Position numbers and translations under genes: made by a program. From NCBI GenBank assembly GCA_021404785.1, contig QWHH01000011.1, forward strand, positions 24,789-88,788: a DNA stretch of 64,000 nt. The letters run 5' to 3'. The DNA comes from Lysobacterales bacterium PRO7 (lineage in GTDB: Bacteria > Pseudomonadota > Gammaproteobacteria > Xanthomonadales > Rhodanobacteraceae). The notes below the pieces were generated by a model. The model made no database searches. It was not told the origin of the DNA and worked only from the letters and a program-made list of their open reading frames with translations. Below are positions 1 through 8,695 of this stretch, one piece after another (position 1 is the first letter of the stretch; the number at the start of each line of letters is the position of its first letter).

Positions 1-1155
1 GAATTCCGGAATCACGAATCCACGTTTGAATGCGGGACCGTGCGCGACAAACAGCGCTGCCATTTTCGGATCGGCGTTGTCGTAGCCGTGTTCGCCGCTT
101 GAGATGTGGTGATCGGGGCGGTCGAGATAGCTTTGCGTCTCGATCAGCCAGCCATCGTTGGCGACGCACACGATCGGCGGAATGCGTGCATTCGTGCCGT
201 AGTGCAGGCGTGCGGGTATCTTCGCCTTGTTCCAGCAGTGCATGTGCTCGTGCGGCGCGAGCAGGGCGGCATCGACCTGGGCTTCATGTCCGGGTTTCGC
301 CGCCAGTCCGGCGACCACGCCGGCGTTGATCACGGTGACATCGTGCATGTCGACGAGTTTGTCGAGCACCACGAGGCGATCTTCGCTGGTCGCGGTCATA
401 CCGTGATCGGATACCACGACAATATTCGCGTTGTCGAAAATGCCGCGTTGCTTCAATCCGTCAATCAGCCGCCCAAGCGCGTTGTCGATCTTGCGCAGTT
501 CGGTGTTCACTTGCGGCGAATCCGGACCGTAGCCGTGGCCGGCGTGGTCGACTTGCTCGAAATACAGGGTGAGGAAATCCGGACGCTGTCCGGGTGGAAG
601 ATCCAGCCACGCCAGCGCCTGATCCACGCGCGCGTCCGGCGTCATCTTGCCGTCGAATGGCAGCCAATGTTGCGGGCGCACGCCGTCGATCGCCACGTCC
701 GAGCCCGGCCAGAACATCGTTGCCGCATGTTTGCCCTGGCGTTCGACGCCTACCCAAACCGGCTCACCACCCCACCAGTGCGGATCATCGGTGGTGCGGC
801 GGTCGGTGTAGACGAACTTCGCGCCGCTAACCGGATCGAGGAAACGGTTGTTGACGATGCCGTGATGATCCGGGTACAGCCCGGTGACAATGCTGTAGTG
901 GTTCGGAAACGTCAGCGTGGGAAAAGCAGGCTTCATCGCAGTCGCGCGCACGCCGGTTCGCGCAAGTGCCGCCAGATTCGGCGACAGCCCGCGCTTGATG
1001 TAGTCGGCGCGATAGCCGTCAATGGAAATCAGGATCAGCGGCGAATACGGATGCGCGGGCTGCACCGGTGTGCGCACACACGCGGACAGCGCGAACAGCA
1101 ACGCCAGAAACAGCGCCGCGAAAATGCGGCGCTGTGTTGCTTTCAGGGGCCTCAC
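1..1155 (-). CDS. Ectonucleotide pyrophosphatase/phosphodiesterase (NPP), alkaline phosphatase superfamily; truncated by window edge
   Basis: The frame is open from a GTG at 1155 to the left edge, giving about 385 visible residues; the C-terminus is missing. A GAGG sits 8 nt before the GTG. The N-terminus is a lipoprotein signal (LALLFALSAC, Cys26), so it probably acts in the periplasm or outer membrane. The two-metal phosphodiesterase core is visible: Asp46 in ISIDGYR, the nucleophilic Thr82 in FPTLTFPNH, an HAGHGYG histidine pair and VVSDHGM. This closely resembles Xanthomonas NPP, which hydrolyses nucleotide phosphodiester bonds; the true substrate here is not shown by sequence. It lies 10 bp downstream of the zinc metallopeptidase gene and may share its transcript. 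Confidence 0.9.
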   Translation of the reverse strand, partial: MRPLKATQRRIFAALFLALLFALSACVRTPVQPAHPYSPLILISIDGYRADYIKRGLSPNLAALARTGVRATAMKPAFPTLTFPNHYSIVTGLYPDHHGIVNNRFLDPVSGAKFVYTDRRTTDDPHWWGGEPVWVGVERQGKHAATMFWPGSDVAIDGVRPQHWLPFDGKMTPDARVDQALAWLDLPPGQRPDFLTLYFEQVDHAGHGYGPDSPQVNTELRKIDNALGRLIDGLKQRGIFDNANIVVVSDHGMTATSEDRLVVLDKLVDMHDVTVINAGVVAGLAAKPGHEAQVDAALLAPHEHMHCWNKAKIPARLHYGTNARIPPIVCVANDGWLIETQSYLDRPDHHISSGEHGYDNADPKMAALFVAHGPAFKRGFVIPEF

Positions 1156-1165
1156 GGACTACGCC

Positions 1166-2062
1166 TCACAGTGTCGCGGCATTGAACGTGTCGCAACTGC
1201 GGATGTCGCCCGACTGGAAACCCGCCTTGAACCAGCGCGAACGCTGCGCCGAGGTGCCGTGGGTAAACGAATCTGGCACGGCATAGCCGCGCGATTCCTT
1301 CTGCAGGGTATCGTCGCCGACTTGCGCCGCCGCGTTCAATGCGGAGTCGATGTCGCCAGCCTGCAGCCAGTTCAGTTGCGCCTGCGACTTGTTGCCCCAC
1401 ACGCCGGCGAAACAGTCGGCCTGCAGTTCCAGGCGCACCGAGGTGCCGGTGGCGCCTTCGGTCGGCCGCCCGACCTGCTGCATGACGCCGAGCAGGTTCT
1501 GTACATGGTGGCCGACTTCATGTGCGATCACGTAGGCGCGCGCGAAATCGCCGCTGGCGTGGAAGCGCGTGTCCATTTCCTTGAAGAAATCCAGGTCAAG
1601 GTAAACCTGGTGATCGGCCGGGCAATAGAACGGGCCCATGGCTTCCTGGGCCGCGCCGCAGCCCGATGAGGTCTGGCCATGGAACAACACGAGCTTGGGC
1701 CGCTCATACTGATTGCCCATGGATTGGAAATACGGGCCCCAGACGTCTTCGGTGCTGGCCAGGATCGTGGAGACGAATTTGACTTGCGGGTCGTTCGCGT
1801 CCGCCGCGTGGCGCTGGCCTGGCGCCGGCGCGGCGGCCTGTTGGCTGGAATCGACGCCGCCACCGCTGAGGAACAGGTTCATGATCAGGGGCCGCGTCTG
1901 CGGGAAGATCAACGCGATGATGACGACGATGATCGTGCCGCCGATGCCGAGGTGGAATCCGCCGAAGCGCATCCCGCCGCCGCCACCACCGAATCCGCCA
2001 CCACCGCCGCTGCCATCGTCCTGAACGACGTTGTCGCTTTGCCGACCCTTCTGCCAATCCAT
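1166..2062 (-). CDS. ypfJ: Neutral zinc metallopeptidase, YpfJ family
   Basis: 298 residues. A Gly-rich N-terminus is followed by one membrane segment (GGTIIVVIIALIF, about residues 41-53) and a zinc-peptidase domain with the HEVGHH motif (VIAHEVGHHVQNLLG) and a downstream RLELQADCFAG segment typical of the family (PF04228). The domain after the single membrane segment is presumably periplasmic. A GGGAGG stands 5-9 nt before the ATG. The in vivo substrate of this family is unknown. The tRNA-Leu gene is divergent, with an intergenic gap of about 150 bp. Confidence 0.92.
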   Translation of the reverse strand: MDWQKGRQSDNVVQDDGSGGGGGFGGGGGGMRFGGFHLGIGGTIIVVIIALIFPQTRPLIMNLFLSGGGVDSSQQAAAPAPGQRHAADANDPQVKFVSTILASTEDVWGPYFQSMGNQYERPKLVLFHGQTSSGCGAAQEAMGPFYCPADHQVYLDLDFFKEMDTRFHASGDFARAYVIAHEVGHHVQNLLGVMQQVGRPTEGATGTSVRLELQADCFAGVWGNKSQAQLNWLQAGDIDSALNAAAQVGDDTLQKESRGYAVPDSFTHGTSAQRSRWFKAGFQSGDIRSCDTFNAATL

Positions 2063-2139
2063 ATGTCCTCCCGCGCCGCGTGGATATCCAACGCGAACAC
2101 TACTCCGCCGCCAGCGAAACGCGCAAGCGTGCTGCTACA

Positions 2140-2168
2140 TTGGACGGCGCCGATGCTTCGCGTATACT
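2140..2168 (+). promoter_or_regulatory. Sigma-70-type promoter of tRNA-Leu
   Basis: TTGGAC (2140-2145), a 17-nt spacer and TATACT (2163-2168). The predicted start is near 2175, about 36 nt before the mature tRNA 5' end, leaving a leader for RNase P. Confidence 0.7.
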
Positions 2169-2210
2169 GCGCGCCCTGCCTCGGCGCGGTCACGCGCCGT
2201 CATCACACGA

Positions 2211-2297
2211 GCCGGTGTGGCGGAATTGGTAGACGCGCCAGACTCAAAATCTGGTTACCGCAAGGTAGTGTGGGTTCGATTCCCTCCACCGGCACCA
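2211..2297 (+). tRNA. tRNA-Leu (anticodon CAA)
   Basis: An 87-nt class II tRNA with a long variable arm. Acceptor stem GCCGGTG/CACCGGC, encoded CCA at 2295-2297, T-arm GGTTCGATTCC. The anticodon stem CCAGA/TCTGG encloses the loop CTCAAAA, so the anticodon is CAA, reading UUG. The convergent cysteine dioxygenase gene ends one base beyond its 3' end. Confidence 0.97.
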
Positions 2298-2298
2298 A

Positions 2299-2877
2299 TC
2301 AATGCGTGGCATCCAGCGACAACTGGCGCTGGTCGCGGTCGTACCAGCGATCGTCGATCGGGCGGAACACCGAGCACTGCGTCATCGCGCCGCGGTAGAC
2401 GTGCAAGGTCACGGCGATGGTGTCGCGGCTCGGGTTGCGGATGGTGTGGTATTCGTGCGGCGGGATCAGGCTGCCGGCGGAGCCGGGGCCGACGTGCATG
2501 GTGCCGCGCGGCTCGAAGTGGTATTTGCCATCGCGCTGATCGGTCAATTCGTAGGGCGTGATTTCCAGCGCGCCGTGCCAGACGCCTTCCACGCACCACA
2601 TGCCGCAATGATCGTGGATCGGCGTGCCTTGCCCGGGTCCCCAGGTCATGGCGATGACCGAGAATCCATGCTCATCGCTGCGGTACAACTCGCGGCGCGC
2701 GTAGTGGTCGGCCACGCGCTCGTAACAGCAATCGGGAAGTTTCACGCCTGGGTCGCGGATCAGTTCGCACAGCGTGTTGCGCAGGTCGTCGGTGATTTCG
2801 GTCGGGCAGTCGTGGCAGACGGCGGCGTTGAGTGCGTCGACAAGGCGTTTTGAACCGGGAAATTCGAGCGCAAGCAT
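2299..2877 (-). CDS. Cysteine dioxygenase family protein
   Basis: 192 residues, a cupin of the cysteine dioxygenase type I family (PF05995). The iron ligands appear as His88 and His90 in PIHDHCGMW and a later histidine in PPHEYHTI. Family members oxidise L-cysteine (some prefer related thiols such as 3-mercaptopropionate) to the sulfinic acid with Fe(II) and O2. It lies 30 bp downstream of the metX-type gene, so a serine-acylating step towards cysteine and a cysteine-degrading step are probably co-transcribed. Its stop codon is one base from the convergent tRNA-Leu, so read-through would be antisense to that tRNA. Confidence 0.85.
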   Translation of the reverse strand: MLALEFPGSKRLVDALNAAVCHDCPTEITDDLRNTLCELIRDPGVKLPDCCYERVADHYARRELYRSDEHGFSVIAMTWGPGQGTPIHDHCGMWCVEGVWHGALEITPYELTDQRDGKYHFEPRGTMHVGPGSAGSLIPPHEYHTIRNPSRDTIAVTLHVYRGAMTQCSVFRPIDDRWYDRDQRQLSLDATH

Positions 2878-2907
2878 GGCGATTTCGGCGGTGGCGTTGC
2901 GGCGATT

Positions 2908-4011
2908 CTACAAGGTCGCCAGGAAGCGCGCGATGGCGGCCCCGAAACGCGGAATATCGACGAGGAAGGCATCGTGGCCCTGCGGCGAATCCAGCGCCAC
3001 GAAGTCGACTTTCGCGCCGGCAGCGGTCAGGCCGTCGGCGATTTCCTGCTGCTGCGACAACGGAAACAGGATGTCGGTGCTCACGCCGATCACCAACGCG
3101 CGCTCCACGCCGAGGCGTGCGAGCGCGGCGTTTACATCGCCGTGTGAGTATTCGGCTACATCGAACCAATCACTGGCGCGCGACAAATACAGGTAACAGT
3201 TCGGATCGAAACTGCGCACAAAGCGGCGCGCGTGGCCAGCCAGGTACGACTCGACCTGGAATTCCACGCCGAACGGATCATCGTCGGTGCGGGCTTCGGA
3301 ATCCAGGCGAATGCGCGCGAAGCGACCGACCCATTCCATCGCCGAACGATAGGTGATGACGCCGAGCTTGCGCGCGATCGACATGCCGGCCTCGGGATAA
3401 CGCGTGTCGTCGTAATCGCCGTCGTTCCAGTTGGGATCGAGGCGGATCGCTTCGCGCTGCAACGAGCGGATCGCGATGGCAAAGGGTTGGGCCTGCGGCG
3501 CGGTCGAGATGCTGATGTGCGCGCGCACGCTGCCGGGATGATTGACCAGCCAGCCGAGCGCGCTCATGCCACCCATCGAGTTGCCGATCAGGCAGGCGAG
3601 CTTTTCGATGCGCAGTCCACGCATCAGCGCGTACGCGGAATTGCCGACGTCTTCGAGCGTCAGCTCCGGAAAAGTTAATTTGTATACTTTTCCGATCGCC
3701 GGATCGACCGAAGCCGGTCCGGTCGAGCCTTTGCAACTGCCCAGCGAATTGACGCAGACCACGAACCAGCGATTCGTGTCGATGGGCTTGCCGGGCCCGA
3801 GCATGTCTTCCCACCAGCCGGGCGTGGCGTCGTCCGCATTCGATGCGGCGTGCGCGCTGGGCGACAGGCCGGTGAGGATGAAGATCGCGTTGTCGCGCGC
3901 GGCGTTGAGCCTGCCCCAGGTCTCGTAGGCAAGGCGCGCGCCGGTGAGCGCGCCGCCGCGCTTCATAGGAAACGGCGAGGGCAGGTTGAAGTATCGGGTG
4001 GCGTCGGGCAT
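2908..4011 (-). CDS. metX: MetX-family serine/homoserine O-acyltransferase (probable serine O-succinyltransferase)
   Basis: 367 residues, alpha/beta-hydrolase fold. The nucleophile Ser is in IGNSMGGM, the Asp in STDILFP and the His in SPQGHDAF. In most bacteria MetX acetylates homoserine. The close Xanthomonadales relatives, with the pattern FPMKRGGAL, TGLSPSAHA and VCVNSLGSCKGSTGP, have been reassigned as serine O-succinyltransferases feeding cysteine synthesis, so I infer that role; methionine synthesis is the alternative. The gene follows ccmI by 9 bp, suggesting read-through from the ccm operon, and precedes the cysteine dioxygenase gene. A cysteine synthase gene lies at 25.3-26.3 kb. Confidence 0.88.
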   Translation of the reverse strand: MPDATRYFNLPSPFPMKRGGALTGARLAYETWGRLNAARDNAIFILTGLSPSAHAASNADDATPGWWEDMLGPGKPIDTNRWFVVCVNSLGSCKGSTGPASVDPAIGKVYKLTFPELTLEDVGNSAYALMRGLRIEKLACLIGNSMGGMSALGWLVNHPGSVRAHISISTAPQAQPFAIAIRSLQREAIRLDPNWNDGDYDDTRYPEAGMSIARKLGVITYRSAMEWVGRFARIRLDSEARTDDDPFGVEFQVESYLAGHARRFVRSFDPNCYLYLSRASDWFDVAEYSHGDVNAALARLGVERALVIGVSTDILFPLSQQQEIADGLTAAGAKVDFVALDSPQGHDAFLVDIPRFGAAIARFLATL

Positions 4012-4020
4012 CCGCCGATT

Positions 4021-5256
4021 TTACGGTACGACTTGATCGATCGTCAGCCTGATTGGATCGGTGGTCGTCACCGAGATGGGTTTCGACAGCACCTGCAAAT
4101 CGCCGCTCTGTGGCATCGCGTTGCCGGATTTCGATACGCGCGCACCGACGACGACCTGCGGGAATTGCGACAGCTTCATGCTCGGCAGCATGCCCATGCC
4201 GTCGGTCAGTGTCACCGTGACCGGTAGTTTGCTCGCCTCCATGCGCTGGATCGCAAGCGGCATCGGTGGGCCCTCGGCGGCCTTGGCGTAGACGAACAAG
4301 ACATCGCCCGGCGCGAGTTTGTCGCGCAGTTTCGGATCCAGTGCCACCTCGACGTGCAATTGCGCGCCCTCGGCTGCCGGCTGGGGTGCGCTTGCGGATT
4401 CCAGCGCTGCGGCGGATGCGGTTTGTGTTTCTTCGGCTGGCACCGGCTTGCCGTCGCGTTCGGACTCGGCGCGCGCGATCTGTTGCTGCACGGATGGAAT
4501 GATGTCCGAATCCTTGGGCAATACGCCGAGCAGGTGTTTCCACGCGGCGATGGCGTTGTCGTATTTCTTTCCCTGATATTCGCTTATCCCGAGCAGCCAC
4601 AGCCCGCGCTGGTTGTCCGGCGCTGCTTTCAGCGCCGCATCCAGAATCTGGCGCGGCTCGCCTTTGATGCGCCGCGTCGGACTCGATAGCGCCAGCGCCT
4701 CGGCGTAGGCGACGGCGACATCCGGATCGCCCTTGGCCAGGTCGTAGGCATGCTTAAGCGCATCGCGCGCCTGATCGAAACGCTGGGTCGCCTCGTAGGC
4801 ACGGCCGAGCAGGGTCCAGCCTTCGGCGTCGTCCGGATTCTGCTTGAGCTTGTCGGCGAGCTTGGCGATGGCCTGTTCCATGTCGGCGCCATGATCGGCT
4901 GGCGCCGGCGCTGTCGTTTCGGCACCGGGCACAAGCGCGGCGGGCGTGCCGACCAGGCGATACAGCACGATGGCCGCAAGTGGCATCAGCAGCGCAATGC
5001 CGATCGCGACGTTGTAGCCGCGGCGCGGCGCGGCCGGCGCATCCAGCGTGCCGAGCATGCGTTCACCAAGTTGCGCGCGCTTGGCCGTGTATTCGGCGTC
5101 GCTGAGCAATCCATTCTTGTGCGACTCGTCGAGCAGGGCGAGCAGGCGCCGCGCGTCGGTTGCCGGTTGCGAACGCGGGCCGCGCAGCAGCGGCGGCAAC
5201 ACGAATGCGAGCGCCGCGGCCAGCATCAGCGCGGTGAGCAGGATGAATACGGTCAT
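4021..5256 (-). CDS. ccmI: c-type cytochrome biogenesis protein CcmI
   Basis: 411 residues from an ATG sharing one base with the ccmH stop (TAATG), which fixes the start. Two membrane segments (about residues 3-22, and NVAIGIALLMPLAAIVLYRL near residue 80) flank a cytoplasmic loop. A periplasmic TPR region follows (AEGWTLLGRAYEATQRFDQARDAL and later repeats), then a C-terminal beta-rich domain. CcmI chaperones apocytochrome c for the CcmFH haem ligation complex. It is the last ccm gene; the metX-type gene follows after 9 bp. Confidence 0.93.
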   Translation of the reverse strand: MTVFILLTALMLAAALAFVLPPLLRGPRSQPATDARRLLALLDESHKNGLLSDAEYTAKRAQLGERMLGTLDAPAAPRRGYNVAIGIALLMPLAAIVLYRLVGTPAALVPGAETTAPAPADHGADMEQAIAKLADKLKQNPDDAEGWTLLGRAYEATQRFDQARDALKHAYDLAKGDPDVAVAYAEALALSSPTRRIKGEPRQILDAALKAAPDNQRGLWLLGISEYQGKKYDNAIAAWKHLLGVLPKDSDIIPSVQQQIARAESERDGKPVPAEETQTASAAALESASAPQPAAEGAQLHVEVALDPKLRDKLAPGDVLFVYAKAAEGPPMPLAIQRMEASKLPVTVTLTDGMGMLPSMKLSQFPQVVVGARVSKSGNAMPQSGDLQVLSKPISVTTTDPIRLTIDQVVP

Positions 5257-5681
5257 TACCAGTCTTCCCCGGAATCGGCGGGTGACAGCGGCACGCGTGC
5301 GCGCTGACGCAAGATGCGCAGCACAACGAACGCGCCGAGCGCGAGAAACGCGAACGGGCCGAACCACAGCAACCAGGTGCCGGCGTGCAGCGGCGGATCG
5401 TAGAGTACGAAATCGTTGTAACGCGACACCAGGTACTGCTTGATCTGGTCGTCGCTCTTGCCCGACTGCATCATCTCGAAGACCTGGCGGCGCAAGTCTT
5501 TCGCAAGATCGGCGTCGGAGTCGGCCAGATCCTGGTTCTGACAGACCAGGCAACGCAGTTGGCGCGTCAGGTTCTGGAAGCGCACTTCCTCGGCGCGATC
5601 CTTGAATGGCAGCGGATCGATGGCGAATGCCGCGTGCATGCCGATGAACAAGACGGCGACGACCAGCGCGATGCGCTTCAT
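5256..5681 (-). CDS. ccmH: Cytochrome c maturation protein CcmH
   Basis: 141 residues: a signal or anchor segment, the conserved LRCLVCQNQ with the redox CxxC pair, a three-helix domain and a C-terminal membrane segment (TWLLWFGPFAFLALGAFVVL). It reduces or binds the CxxCH cysteines of apocytochrome c in the periplasm. This is the short CcmH form; the TPR part is encoded separately as CcmI. It overlaps ccmG by 4 nt. Confidence 0.95.
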   Translation of the reverse strand: MKRIALVVAVLFIGMHAAFAIDPLPFKDRAEEVRFQNLTRQLRCLVCQNQDLADSDADLAKDLRRQVFEMMQSGKSDDQIKQYLVSRYNDFVLYDPPLHAGTWLLWFGPFAFLALGAFVVLRILRQRARVPLSPADSGEDW

Positions 5682-6220
5682 GGTGCCTCCTTGCCGAGTT
5701 TCGCAATGGCGGGCTTGAGTTCGCGCGCGATGATGTCGGGCGTCAGGTTGCCGATGTGCTTGTAGCGGATCACGCCCTGCGCATCGACGAGATAGGTTTC
5801 CGGTGCGCCGTAGACGCCGAAGTCGATGCCGGCCTTGCCGTTTTCGTCAACGATGATGGTGTCGTAAGGGTTGCCGAATTGCGCGAGCCAGCGCTTGGCC
5901 GTATCGGGGTCGTCCTTCCAGTCCATGCCGATCAGCGGAACGCCGAGTTTCTTTGCGTACGCCATCAGCACCGGATGTTCGTCCTGGCAGGTCACGCACC
6001 AGCTGCCGAACACGTTGAGCAGCCAGGGCTTGCCGAGCAAGTCCCGGCGCGCGACGGTTTTTGTCGGCTCGTACAAGAGTGGAAGATTGAATTCCGGCGC
6101 CGGTTTGTCGATCAGCGGACTCGGCACCCAGTTCATGTCGTGCGAACGGTTCCAGTGGATGCCGAACGCGAGCAGGGCGACGATCAGGGCGAAACCGATG
6201 AACGGCAGCAGCCGGTTCAT
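5678..6220 (-). CDS. ccmG: Thiol:disulfide interchange protein CcmG (DsbE)
   Basis: 180 residues with an N-terminal membrane anchor (LLPFIGFALIVALLAFGI) and a thioredoxin fold. The active site is WCVTC, where Escherichia coli has WCPTC, so the usual proline inside the motif is absent. The cis-Pro loop is GAPETYLVD. It supplies electrons for apocytochrome thiol reduction with CcmH. Its ATG overlaps the ccmF stop by 4 nt. Confidence 0.95.
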   Translation of the reverse strand: MNRLLPFIGFALIVALLAFGIHWNRSHDMNWVPSPLIDKPAPEFNLPLLYEPTKTVARRDLLGKPWLLNVFGSWCVTCQDEHPVLMAYAKKLGVPLIGMDWKDDPDTAKRWLAQFGNPYDTIIVDENGKAGIDFGVYGAPETYLVDAQGVIRYKHIGNLTPDIIARELKPAIAKLGKEAP

Positions 6221-8184
6221 GCCGTGGCCTGCGCCGGAGCAGCAGCGATCGACGCGGGCTCATCGGTGACGATGCGTTTGCCGCGGAAGCGGCGATCGGC
6301 CGCCGCGGTCAGGCCGCCGGCGAGCATGAACAGTCCGCCGAACCAGATCCAGCGCACGAAGGGTTTGACGTAGATGCGCACGGCCCAGGCGTCATTGCCG
6401 AGCGGATCTCCGAGCGCGACGTAGATGTCGCGGAACACACCGCCCTGGATCGCCGCGACCGATTGCATCTGCTGGCCACTGTATTGCCGCTTTTGCGGAT
6501 GCAGCGTGGTGATGAGGCGTGTACCGTCGCGCACTTCAACCGTACCCTGGTCGGCAAGGTAATTCGGACCCTGCACACGGGTTACGCCGGTGAAGCGGAA
6601 ATCGAGCCCCGCCGCCTGTTGCGACTGGTTCGGTGCGAAACTCAGGTCGCGTTCGACGCTGGTTGCGCCGGTGATCAGCACGCCGGCAAGGAACACGGCA
6701 AGGCCGAAATGCGCGAGGATCATGCCAAGCATTTCCGGCGTGTAGCGGTGGCCGGCGGGTGCTTCGCGCCAGCGCTTGAGCGCATACGCGACGATGCCTG
6801 CACCAACCCAGAACGTCGCGGCCACGCCGACGATCGCGTGCAGCGGTGCATGCAGGAAAACCAGTTTCGCCGCGAGCGCCGCTACGATGACGAGAATCAA
6901 TGCCGGGCGCAAACTGCGCAGTGCGCCGCGCCAATCCGCGACGCCCCAGCGGAAGAACGGCCCGAAGGGGATCAGCAATACGACGGGGAGCATCAGCAGC
7001 GGGAACACGAATCCGAAGTAGGGTGGTCCGACCGAAATGCGGCCGATGCCGAGCATGTCGCCGATGATGGGATACAAAGTGCCGAGCAGCACCATAGCCG
7101 CCGCACACACGAACATCAGGTTATTGACCAGCAGCAAGGTCTCGCGCGAGAGCAGGCGGAAAGGTTTTCCACCGGCAACTTTCGGCGCGCGCAGTGCGTA
7201 CAGCAACAGCGAGGTCCCGACCACGATGCCGAGGAAGACCAGGATGAAGATGCCGCGGCGCGGATCGGACGCGAACGCATGCACGCTGGTGATCACGCCC
7301 GAGCGCACGAGGAAGGTGCCGAGCAGGGACAGCGAAAACGTGAAGATCGACAACAGGATCGTCCAGGCGCGGAACGAGCCGCGTTTTTCCGTCACCGCCT
7401 GCGAATGGATCAGCGCGGTGCCGACCAGCCACGGCATGAACGAGGCGTTCTCGACCGGATCCCAGAACCACCAGCCGCCCCAGCCGAGTACGTAGTAGGC
7501 CCACCACGATCCGAGCGTGATGCCAAGCGTGAGGAACGCCCACGCCACATTTGTCCACGGTCGCGCCCAGCGCGCCCACGCGCCATCGGTTACACCGCCG
7601 AGCAATGCCGCAATCGCGAACGCGAACGCGACCGAGAATCCGACGTAGCCGGTGTACAGCATCGGCGGATGCACGATAAGGCCAGGGTCCTGCAAAATCG
7701 GATTCAGGTCGTTGCCATCGGGCAACGCCGGCAGGTGGCGCAGGAACGGATTCGAGGTGAGGAGCGTAAACAGCAGGAAGCCCAGGCTGATCGCGCCGAG
7801 CACCCCGAGCACGCGCGCCATCAGCGCGTCGGGCAGGTGGCGGGTGAATGCGGCAACGGCGACGGTCCAGATGTTGAGTATCAGTATCCACAACAGCAGC
7901 GAGCCTTCGTGCGCGCCCCATACGGCGGGGAAGCGGTAGTACCACGGCAGGCTCAGGTTGGAATTCTGCGCGACGTAGGCGACCGAAAAATCCTGGCTCA
8001 CGAAGGCCCAGGTCAGGATCGCGAACGCGAGTACGACAAACACGAATTGCCCGGCGGCGGCCGGCCGCGCGATTCCCATCAAAGTGCCGTTGTTGCGCCA
8101 GGCGCCGTAAATCGGCAGCGTGCACTGCACGGCGGCCAGCAGCAAGGCGAGGACGAGGGCGAATTGGCCGAGTTCGGGAAACAT
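6217..8184 (-). CDS. ccmF: Haem lyase CcmF
   Basis: 655 residues, a polytopic membrane protein of the haem-handling family. The tryptophan-rich WWD motif GGWWFWDPVENASFMPW is visible, with periplasmic histidines including PPMLYTGYVG and the TALIHSQ segment. It ligates haem from holo-CcmE to apocytochrome c together with CcmH/I. The 84-bp gap to the HiPIP gene and the gene inserted upstream break an otherwise tightly packed operon. Confidence 0.96.
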   Translation of the reverse strand: MFPELGQFALVLALLLAAVQCTLPIYGAWRNNGTLMGIARPAAAGQFVFVVLAFAILTWAFVSQDFSVAYVAQNSNLSLPWYYRFPAVWGAHEGSLLLWILILNIWTVAVAAFTRHLPDALMARVLGVLGAISLGFLLFTLLTSNPFLRHLPALPDGNDLNPILQDPGLIVHPPMLYTGYVGFSVAFAFAIAALLGGVTDGAWARWARPWTNVAWAFLTLGITLGSWWAYYVLGWGGWWFWDPVENASFMPWLVGTALIHSQAVTEKRGSFRAWTILLSIFTFSLSLLGTFLVRSGVITSVHAFASDPRRGIFILVFLGIVVGTSLLLYALRAPKVAGGKPFRLLSRETLLLVNNLMFVCAAAMVLLGTLYPIIGDMLGIGRISVGPPYFGFVFPLLMLPVVLLIPFGPFFRWGVADWRGALRSLRPALILVIVAALAAKLVFLHAPLHAIVGVAATFWVGAGIVAYALKRWREAPAGHRYTPEMLGMILAHFGLAVFLAGVLITGATSVERDLSFAPNQSQQAAGLDFRFTGVTRVQGPNYLADQGTVEVRDGTRLITTLHPQKRQYSGQQMQSVAAIQGGVFRDIYVALGDPLGNDAWAVRIYVKPFVRWIWFGGLFMLAGGLTAAADRRFRGKRIVTDEPASIAAAPAQATA

Positions 8185-8268
8185 CAGGTAAACGAGCGCA
8201 GCGCACTACCGGCTTGGCAAGCAAGCCGATAGGTTACGCGAGACGAACGAGGATTGCGACGAGAAGCT

Positions 8269-8616
8269 TCAGGCTTTCTTCGCGTAACCGGCGCACCAGC
8301 CGTCGCGATGCACGGATTTGCCCGGGAACAACTGGCACGGGCCCCAGGCGTCGTTGGCTCCACCCTGGAAGAAGTTGCAGTTGTGGCAGGCTTCGCCGGC
8401 TTTCCACGTCGGCGCGGCCGCCTTGTCGACCTTGGTGGCGTCGTCGTTGTAGTGCAGCGCCTGTGCGGTCGGATCCGACGCGGTCAGGTGCGGAAGTTCT
8501 GCGGCTCGTGCCTCGCGCGGCAGCGCGCTGGCGATGGCGGCGGCGCCGATCGCGCTGCCGGCAATGGCGAAGAAGCGGCGGCGGCTGGAATTGGTGGAAT
8601 CGGATTCGTGCGACAT
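8269..8616 (-). CDS. High-potential iron-sulfur protein (HiPIP)
   Basis: 115 residues from an ATG preceded by AGGAG at about 7 nt. A twin-arginine signal (SRRRFFAIAG, then a hydrophobic stretch ending near AREARA) means it is exported folded to the periplasm. The four [4Fe-4S] ligands fit the HiPIP pattern CHNC, WGPC, DGWC. HiPIPs carry electrons between the bc1 complex and terminal oxidases or reaction centres. It sits inside the cytochrome c maturation operon, between ccmE and ccmF, and has its own -10 element, so it can be expressed independently. Confidence 0.93.
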   Translation of the reverse strand: MSHESDSTNSSRRRFFAIAGSAIGAAAIASALPREARAAELPHLTASDPTAQALHYNDDATKVDKAAAPTWKAGEACHNCNFFQGGANDAWGPCQLFPGKSVHRDGWCAGYAKKA

Positions 8617-8647
8617 GATCGATCTCCTGTTGATTGAACTGGAAACG

Positions 8648-8653
8648 ATTATA
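8648..8653 (-). promoter_or_regulatory. -10 box for the HiPIP gene
   Basis: A perfect TATAAT on the minus strand, 31 nt upstream of the HiPIP ATG, which puts the start near 8641 and gives a 25-nt leader. No good -35 hexamer is visible at 16-18 nt, so an activator may be needed. Confidence 0.5.
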
Positions 8654-8695
8654 GACCTCTGCCGTGGCGAGTGCGTACGCCAGGCTTGACCTGAA

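Noticed and set aside
106-1185. Long plus-strand open frame over the phosphodiesterase gene
   Set aside because: It is the antisense of the NPP gene, whose minus-strand product has clear catalytic motifs; the plus product is Arg/His/Val-rich with no known domain.
6463-8232. 589-codon plus-strand frame over ccmF
   Set aside because: Low-complexity Arg/Gln/Glu shadow of ccmF; high GC leaves antisense frames open.
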